In this document: positions 58,100 to 64,000 of the stretch, piece after piece
Layout: each line of letters starts with the position of its first letter
How positions within the stretch are numbered: the first letter of the stretch is position 1
NCBI GenBank assembly: GCA_009823395.1
Contig: CM020507.1
Coordinates: 6,408,501 to 6,472,500, forward strand
Direction: 5' to 3'
DNA length: 64,000 nucleotides
Source of the DNA: Thamnaconus septentrionalis
Taxonomy: Eukaryota > Chordata > Actinopteri > Tetraodontiformes > Monacanthidae
Translations under genes and position numbers: made by a program
The notes under the pieces: generated by a model
Seen by the model: only the letters and a program-made list of their open reading frames with translations
Databases searched by the model: none
What the model was told of the DNA's origin: nothing

Positions 58100-58990
58100 A
58101 TGGAAGTACCGGGGGGTTAGGCGGGGGGAGGCTGAGAACATCTGCAGTAACATGTGGTCCAGGTTAACACCTGAAGTCGTGGAGAAGAAAGTCATGAGAC
58201 CATCAGTGCAGCTGAGTGAGGGACATTCTCGATCCTGGAGAAAGACTAAAAGTTGAAACTTCAACTCCAACAAGGAAAGTTCTGGATCTCCACTCATCAC
58301 ATTCCATCCAGTGCCTAAAGGCCTGGGAGGAGTCTCCTTCTGAACCATCCTACCAACAAAACCCCTCAATTATGTTTGGTGGGGGAAACAAACATACCCA
58401 CGGCCTTTGAACGTTCATTCGAAAGGCCTTTACGGTGAGAGTTCAAAGTCTTCAACATCCACAATTAGTGGTGGTGGTGATGATGATGGCGGGGTGGGCG
58501 GGAGGTTGAAGAACATCTGCAGTAACATGTGGTCCAGGTTAACACCTGAAGTCGTGGAGAAGAAAGTCATGAGATCATCAGTGCAGCTGTGTGAAGGATG
58601 TTCTCCATAGGACGGATCACCGTGGGTGATTCCCAGACTTTCCAGGGCTGGAAAAAGAAGTTGAAACTTCAACTCCAACTGTCTGGAGGTCTGTCTGGAA
58701 GCAGGCCCAGAGGCCACAGAGACAATGGGAATCCACTTTTCATGTTTTATTCAGTGTCTGAAAGAATGGGAGGATTCTCCTTCAGATCCACCTCACCCAC
58801 AAAACCCCTCAATTGTGCTTGGTTGGAAAACAAACACACCCCCGGGCCTTGGAACCTGTCAATGCTTGTTAGGAATGAGGGGGAGATTGTGGAGGGGATG
58901 GCTGGAGCAGGAGCAGATGAATGGAGTGTTTTGGTGACCCACTTCAGAGGAGGAAAAGAAATATAGTCTGCAGTTTCGTAGTTTGCCCAT
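58100..58990. repeat. Tandem duplicated unit of about 375-400 bp, possible hAT remnant
   Basis: A block starting GAACATCTGCAGTAACATGT occurs at 58136 and 58511. The copies are nearly identical for about 85 bp and alignable with gaps up to AAAACCCCTCAATT and the following A/C-rich stretch. Plus frames read NMWSRLTPEVVEKKVM; minus frames read DLMTFFSTTSGVNLDHMLLQ in both copies. The right end carries the hAT family A ending GTAGTTTGCCCATGCCTGG near 58978-58996. LTPE-V-K resembles the C-terminal end of hAT transposases, but weakly. Not a recognised gene. Confidence 0.55.
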
Positions 58991-59556
58991 GCCTGGCTAG
59001 GACCACCCCAGAACCACCAAAGAAACCGCCGAGAACCACTCCTGGACTGAGTAGATTATTGGCCTCCTTATGAATAATTTGCATGTTCGTGCGAAGTAAA
59101 AGAGTGAACTCTTTGGAACACAGCCATGCTCATAGCTGCTGTCAAGGGAACCTCACTGCCCTGAATCCCATGACAGCAGCTAAATAACCATAAAATACAA
59201 CTATTTATGGAGGCAATTATCATGCTTCAGTAGTTAAAGTCACTGATAAAAACCATCAAAGTCCAGGAACTCTGACCAGTGTGTGATGTGTTCCACGTGT
59301 TCTGCTGGAGATTAACCACCAAATAAAGAGGGCACAACAACCACAGGAAAAGTGGGACACGGGACTCCAGGGAAAAACTTTGGAGGACTCCAAACTTTCT
59401 GAGAAGAACCGAGAAGAAGATCACACAAGCCAGTGCACCTGCAATTTAGTTGTACTTTAATGGTATAATGACAAAAAAGGACTTCAATTCAATCCAATTC
59501 AGATTTTAGATTTATTGTGAACTCCTAAATCACTGTGAAAGTACCACATCAGTGGT

Positions 59557-59770
59557 AACACACCAGTACTCCATCACCACCACCACCACCTGGACCCTTG
59601 ATAGAACCTCCAGGTGGCGGTGATGGGGTACTACTGGTGTGGTTCTACGAGTGGGATAGTACCACACCTGTAACCCATAACCACCCCTGGTCTGGTAGTA
59701 CCACACCAGTAGTACTCCATCATCACCACCACCTGGACCCTCATTTGAAGGTCCAGGTGGTGGTGGTGGT
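59557..59770. repeat. Pair of hairpin-forming inverted repeats
   Basis: Arms CACCAGTACTCCATCACCAC... (59557-59594) and its imperfect complement (59609-59642) form one hairpin. CATCACCACCACCTGGACC (59721-59739) with GGTCCAGGTGGTGGTGGTG (59750-59768) forms another. The two hairpins share sequence, so one is probably a copy of the other. Confidence 0.8.
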
Positions 59771-60706
59771 TCGTATATTGCTGCTATAATATAATATAAT
59801 ATAAGATTGGTAGTTATATATGAACTCACATGATTAGTATGGGTGTTATGGTGCAATAAAGTGCAAGTGAATTGTCCAAGTGCAAGATATTTCAGAATTA
59901 TTGATGTGTTCAGTCTGTTTTTATGGACCTTCTTTATTGGACAAAGCCATTTTTAGATTTGACTATTCACACAACTGTGCAGCAGCAGAAGCAGAAGCAG
60001 TAGCAGCAGCAGCAGCAGCAGCCGTTCAGGCCCCACGGGAAAGTTCAATATTTGTTCTATTTGATGGGTAAAAAAAAATTGGCTGCGTTGAAGGAAAAAA
60101 AAAGGTCAGAATTTTCATGTTTGTCACAGAAAAGTTGAAAAGTTGAGCAACTAGAAAAGTTTCTGGTTTTTGGGAAATTTTGGTTGTGCAACATTGAGGA
60201 TTAGTGAGCAGTGGAATCATAACACAGCAGACAACACATGAAGAGAATTTTATTATCATATTTACTTGTTTTTTTATGTATTCATTCATCGATTCTTTTA
60301 TTCAATTATTAATTTATCTATCCATTCATTTATTTATCTATTGATTAGTGGAGCTTCTTGTTGTGGTCATTTCGACCTCAGCAACCCCTCCAGCTTTGTT
60401 GGAGTGTGGGGAGGAGGCCTATTACGGGGACTGTTGGGGGGGTCGGGTGTAGGGGACGTGTTGAGGGGTGTCGCGGGGCGTATGGAGCTACATTAGCAAG
60501 TTTAGCTTGCAGCTAAAACATGGAACGCTAAACCCACCATTTGGTTTCTATCTTATCAGCTCCTCCACCATGTCCTCTGATTGGTGGGTAGCCTGGCCCA
60601 GTGGCAGCAGCAGCAGCACTTTGTCCTCTGTGCTGATGAGCACTCCCACACCACAGACACCAACCACCTCTTACCGCTGCTCAGACAAATAGTTGCGGAG
60701 TTTTGC

Positions 60707-60710
<4 letters not shown>

Positions 60711-60747
<37 letters not shown>
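60711..60747. repeat. (TG)n microsatellite
   Basis: About 18 TG units. Confidence 0.97.
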
Positions 60748-60748
<1 letters not shown>

Positions 60749-61379
60749 CGAATGGGGTTCGGGGGGTCAGGACAAAAGCGTGTGATTGGCTGGGGCTGTT
60801 GGCCAATCGCAGTGACCGAGTGTCGAGTTGACAGCGACAGGTCGGACCGTCCTGCCCCCACTGGCTGATGCTGCAGCACCACCAAAATAGCCCCCAAATA
60901 CACCAAAATAGCCGTGTAGCATTAGCTGTTGATTAGCCGCTGGAGGAGGAGTGGTCCTCCTCCTCCTGGGACAAAAACCGGCATGGAAGATTTGAAGATT
61001 GGAGCCTCTTTCGAAATGATCTTCAGTGGATTGTTCGTTTGATGTCGGAACTCTGTGTCAAATTGAAAACGTCCCACCACCACGTGCCTGAGTCTGACGT
61101 GCAAAAGGTTGAAAAAGTTTCATACAATATTTAAAACACCAAGGTCTTGTCTGTCTAATCACAGTTTGAAGACAGCAGAGGGTGAACACAGTGTGAACAC
61201 AGTAGAGGGTGAGGGTGAGAGGCACTCCAATGTGTAAAGACAGTGAAGGTTGAAGTGTCTTCTATTCCTGGATGAGGTCAAAATCACAGTTCCACAGTTC
61301 CCCAGACAGACTTTGGTCCCAGCAAGACAAAAAAAACCCACCAGCAAAACTGTGTGAATAAAGGTGGAGGAGTGCTTAA

Positions 61380-61690
61380 GAGTTTTAATCCAGCCTTTAA
61401 GCCAAACTTGAAAAAATGATATTGATAGTCAGTCAGTCATAAAACAGCTGTATTTCCTCCATGTTTTCAGTGTTTTCAGAGTCATTTCAATAAAGAACTA
61501 AAAACCATGGGGCTTCAACAAACGACACTGATTTGGTTGCAAGTTTCTTTGCTTCATTTTCAATTGACAATGAATTCTAAGTGGTTCTGGGGTGGTCTGG
61601 GTAGTTCAAGGGGGTTCTAAATGGTTTTGGTGGTGGTTCTAGGCCAGACATGGGCAAACTGCAAACTGTATTTTTTTCCTCCTATGAGCA
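61380..61690. mobile_element. hAT family A copy (partial)
   Basis: Contains AGTTTTAATCCAGCCTTTAA, CAGTCAGTCATAAAACAGCT, TTTCAATAAAGAACTAAAA and TGATTTGGTTGCAAG. A second terminal piece GACATGGGCAAACTGCAAAC lies at about 61647-61670, so the region is rearranged. Confidence 0.65.
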
Positions 61691-62282
61691 AAACAACTGC
61701 AGCAGCTGAACTTTGTGTGAACGAGTCCAGCTGGGTGTTACATAATCCACCCGCTCATGTAACTGAGGGAAGGAGAGGGGGTGTTCCTGCTGAGTAAAAA
61801 CTGGAGTCGGTTTCACTCTTTTTTTCTTTTCTTTTTGCTCTCGGATGTAAATAGGTCAGTGTAATTGCTGTTATTTATTGTTGTTGTCTGTTGAGTTTTG
61901 AAAGGGACAGGTTGGGGGCTGGGGGACCACACCTTCAACCCCGAGGCCTTTCATTGTGACAATGAGGGTCCTCATTAAGCGGTGAGGGGAGGAGGGGATT
62001 ATTTTATTATATTTTATTTTATTCATTTATACTTATTTCTATCAGCATTATGTAGTTAACTGTAAATAGTAAACAATATTTTATTTTCATTTCTTTTTCA
62101 TTGAGATAATGTTTTCCTTCTCTTTGCACAACGTTTTGTTGCTGTGATGATTCAAACTTCCCCCAATGTGGGATCAATATAGGCTTCTATACTATTCTAT
62201 TCTACTGCTGGAGGTGATTCAATCCGTATTCACGGCCACCTAATCTCTTAGCTTTAGCATTAGCTCCTGCTGTTCAGTAACA

Positions 62283-62580
62283 TCCATCCATCCACCTTCA
62301 ACCACTTATCCGGAGTCGAGTCGCGGGGGTTACAGTCTCAGAAGAGATGTCCAGACTTCCCTGGCCCTAATCACCTCCTCCAGCTCATCCGGCGGGACCC
62401 CAAGGCGCTCCCAGGCCAGCCAGAAGACGTAGTCCCTCCAGCATGTCCTAGGTCTTCCCCAGGGCCTCCTCCCCGTGGGACATGGCCGGAACACCTCTCC
62501 AGGGAGGCGTCCAGGAGGCATCCGAAACAGATGCCCAAGCCACCTCAACTGACTCCACTAGATGCGGAGGAGCAGCGGCT
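62283..62580 (-). mobile_element. LINE ORF2 3' end
   Basis: The minus strand encodes MRWLGHLFRMPPGRLPGEVF, then GRRPWGRPRTCWRDYV and LAWERLGVPPDELEEV, the C-terminal end of a reverse-transcriptase polyprotein common in fish LINEs. The 3' end carries a GGATG-type tail (CATCCATCCATCC at 62282-62294 on the plus strand). 5'-truncated. Confidence 0.85.
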
Positions 62581-63591
62581 CTACTCCTGCCGGGTAACTG
62601 AGCTCCTCACTCTTGCTCAGTAACAGTCACACTGATGTGGGCGCCTGCTTTATCAAAGGCAACCATGCTGCGTTCAAGAGGGTCACAAAACAATTTTTTT
62701 CAATTTTGCAGTTTCACGTTTTGCTAAGGGAAAAACCGCACGAGTCTTTTGAACGCAGCTTTGCTGCTACTGTGGTGACAAATTTACAATTTCCTCTTGA
62801 ACCGACGCAAACTGAAACGAAATGACAGCTGTGGCGGCTGAAAGCGAGAAATATCACCTTTAATCAGCAGAAACTCTGAGCTGTTTCTGCTTTCAGTGTG
62901 TGTGACGTTACCGACTGAAATCAGCTCTGGTTTCAACAGTCAGCAGGTGGTGCACATCATTTACCCAAGTCTGAATTATTACATTAGATTAATTCAAGGG
63001 TATGTCTCTCTCTCTCGGTCACGCTGGTGAAGGTCACTAAACTGCTGTGGAACCAAACTACAAACACATTTTAAGGTCTCAGTAAATTTCTAATAATAAT
63101 AATAATATACAGACAATTTTGCAATGCAATTTTTTTAATGCAGTATAATTAGACTACATAGAGAGCGGATGACAAGGAAGCTTATCCACATGTCAGCGTA
63201 CAAAGACTGAAGCAGAAATAACAAATAAATAAAATATAAAGACCCCCCCCCCCCAACAGAGATACTGCAATCCCACCATGGTCCCCTTTAAAATGAAGGA
63301 CCAGGCCAGGATTTGACATCAAGACGCACAAATTAAACGTCTGCAGAGCCGCCGCCATCATCTTCTTTATCATCATCACCGTCATCATCCATTCCGTCTC
63401 CCACAAGCCACTGCGATCGCCAGTGCTACAGACCTGCTGTAATGTTAGAGATCATGTGCTTCTGCCAATGCGGCTCCTCTGATCTGCTGAAATTATCACC
63501 ATTACTATTATTATTATTATTTGGTAAGCAATATAAGTCAGCTGTACTTATTGAATACTACACATTAGCTCTTTCTATATATACAGCTATG

Positions 63592-63594
<3 letters not shown>

Positions 63595-63661
<67 letters not shown>

Positions 63662-63681
63662 TTTTGTGTGTGTGTGTGTGT
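63595..63681. repeat. (TA)n-(TG)n repeat in the xbp1 3' UTR
   Basis: About 32 TA units (63595-63658), a T run, then TG (63666-63683). It starts about 13 nt beyond the xbp1 stop codon on the minus strand, so it should be transcribed as (CA)n-(TA)n. Confidence 0.93.
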
Positions 63682-63695
63682 GTTGAGCTGGTGAT

Positions 63696-64000
63696 TCAGA
63701 CGGTGATGAGTTGTGGGAAGAGTTCGCTGGCAAACGAGTCCCAGGAAGTCTCTGTGTCCAGGGGGGACGGCAGCTGGCTGAAGGGGGAGGGCGAGCGCTC
63801 GTAGCCTGAGTCGCTGTAGGTGTCGGCCAGCGAGGCGTCCTGGTCCAGACCACTGAGGGAGGAAGGGGGGGAGGAGGAGGAGGTGAAGTCAGCCTGATGG
63901 CCGGTGATGACCTCCACCTCCTCCGGCTCCTCCTTGATGCACACCACCGTCTCCACCTCCACCTCCTCCTGCTGCTCCTCCACCACCACCACCACCTCGT
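63696..64000 (-). CDS. xbp1: XBP1 C-terminal end (partial; spliced-form frame)
   Basis: Last about 100 residues of the unfolded-protein-response bZIP transcription factor. The frame is open to the window edge and ends at TGA 63698-63696. The end DTYSDSGYERSPSPF followed by SWDSFASELFPQLITV matches the C-terminus of vertebrate XBP1s, including the terminal FPQLI-V. An acidic CIKEEPEEVEV stretch precedes it. This frame is used only after IRE1 removes a 26-nt intron from the mRNA; in unspliced mRNA it would lie downstream of the stop. The bZIP domain and the IRE1 splice site are outside the window. A Glu/Val/Gln-rich run at the left edge comes from GTG/GAG triplets. Confidence 0.93.
   Translation of the reverse strand, partial: EVVVVVEEQQEEVEVETVVCIKEEPEEVEVITGHQADFTSSSSPPSSLSGLDQDASLADTYSDSGYERSPSPFSQLPSPLDTETSWDSFASELFPQLITV

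Larger units (their letters stand above)
56129..63695. other. ssh1 5' flank and intergenic DNA to xbp1
   Basis: The ssh1 5' UTR and promoter should lie in about 56129-56360, which is GC-rich. The right end must contain the xbp1 3' UTR, whose limit I cannot set; several minus-strand AATAAA candidates lie at 61985-62040. In between are microsatellites, a truncated SINE copy, a tandem duplicated unit, inverted repeats and a LINE end. No intact gene is recognised. Confidence 0.55.

Noticed and set aside
60556..60906. Possible gene on either strand near 60.6-60.9 kb
   Set aside because: Frames run through a TG tract and CAG triplets; no splice logic or homology recognised.

Overview
This window comes from a vertebrate nuclear genome, almost certainly a ray-finned (teleost) fish. 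The genes have many short exons with GT-AG introns. Between and inside them lie long (CA)n/(TG)n tracts, hAT-type non-autonomous transposons, a tRNA-headed SINE, and LINE, Penelope-like and DIRS-like remnants. I see no prokaryotic features, and the species cannot be named from sequence alone.

Gene layout, left to right: sart3 (minus, 3342-9975, 19 coding exons) lies head-to-head with iscu (plus, 10724-12246, 5 exons). tmem119 (minus, 14226-14948, one coding exon), coro1c (minus, 20252-31883, 10 coding exons), an unrecognised low-complexity gene (minus, about 39286-42393) and ssh1 (minus, 47485-56128, 15 coding exons) follow. The 3' end of xbp1 (minus, 63696 to beyond 64000) enters at the right edge. 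SART3-ISCU-TMEM119-CORO1C-SSH1 is the same order as on human chromosome 12q23-24. SELPLG is not recognisable between tmem119 and coro1c. The unrecognised gene between coro1c and ssh1, and xbp1 next to ssh1, are the main departures from human order. I rebuilt exon boundaries by hand from splice signals, phase and remembered human orthologues. The coding sums are multiples of three: sart3 938 aa, iscu 167 aa, coro1c 467 aa and ssh1 880 aa.

The genes do not form one pathway. SART3 recycles U4/U6 snRNPs; ISCU is the mitochondrial Fe-S scaffold; TMEM119 is a single-pass membrane protein. CORO1C and SSH1 both act in actin turnover (a coronin, and the cofilin-activating phosphatase Slingshot). XBP1 is the unfolded-protein-response transcription factor; the reading frame seen here is that of the IRE1-spliced form.

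Regions without recognised genes (1-3341, 12.3-14.2 kb, 15-20.2 kb, 31.9-39 kb, 42.4-47.5 kb, 56.2-63.6 kb) hold UTRs, microsatellites and transposon fragments. I found no convincing new biological system. The points most worth a second look are the unidentified gene at 39.3-42.4 kb, two stop-free frame-preserving introns in sart3, microsatellites lying directly on splice sites in coro1c and ssh1, coding repeats and a duplicated exon end in ssh1, and a tandem duplicated unit at 58.1-58.9 kb with parallel reading frames.
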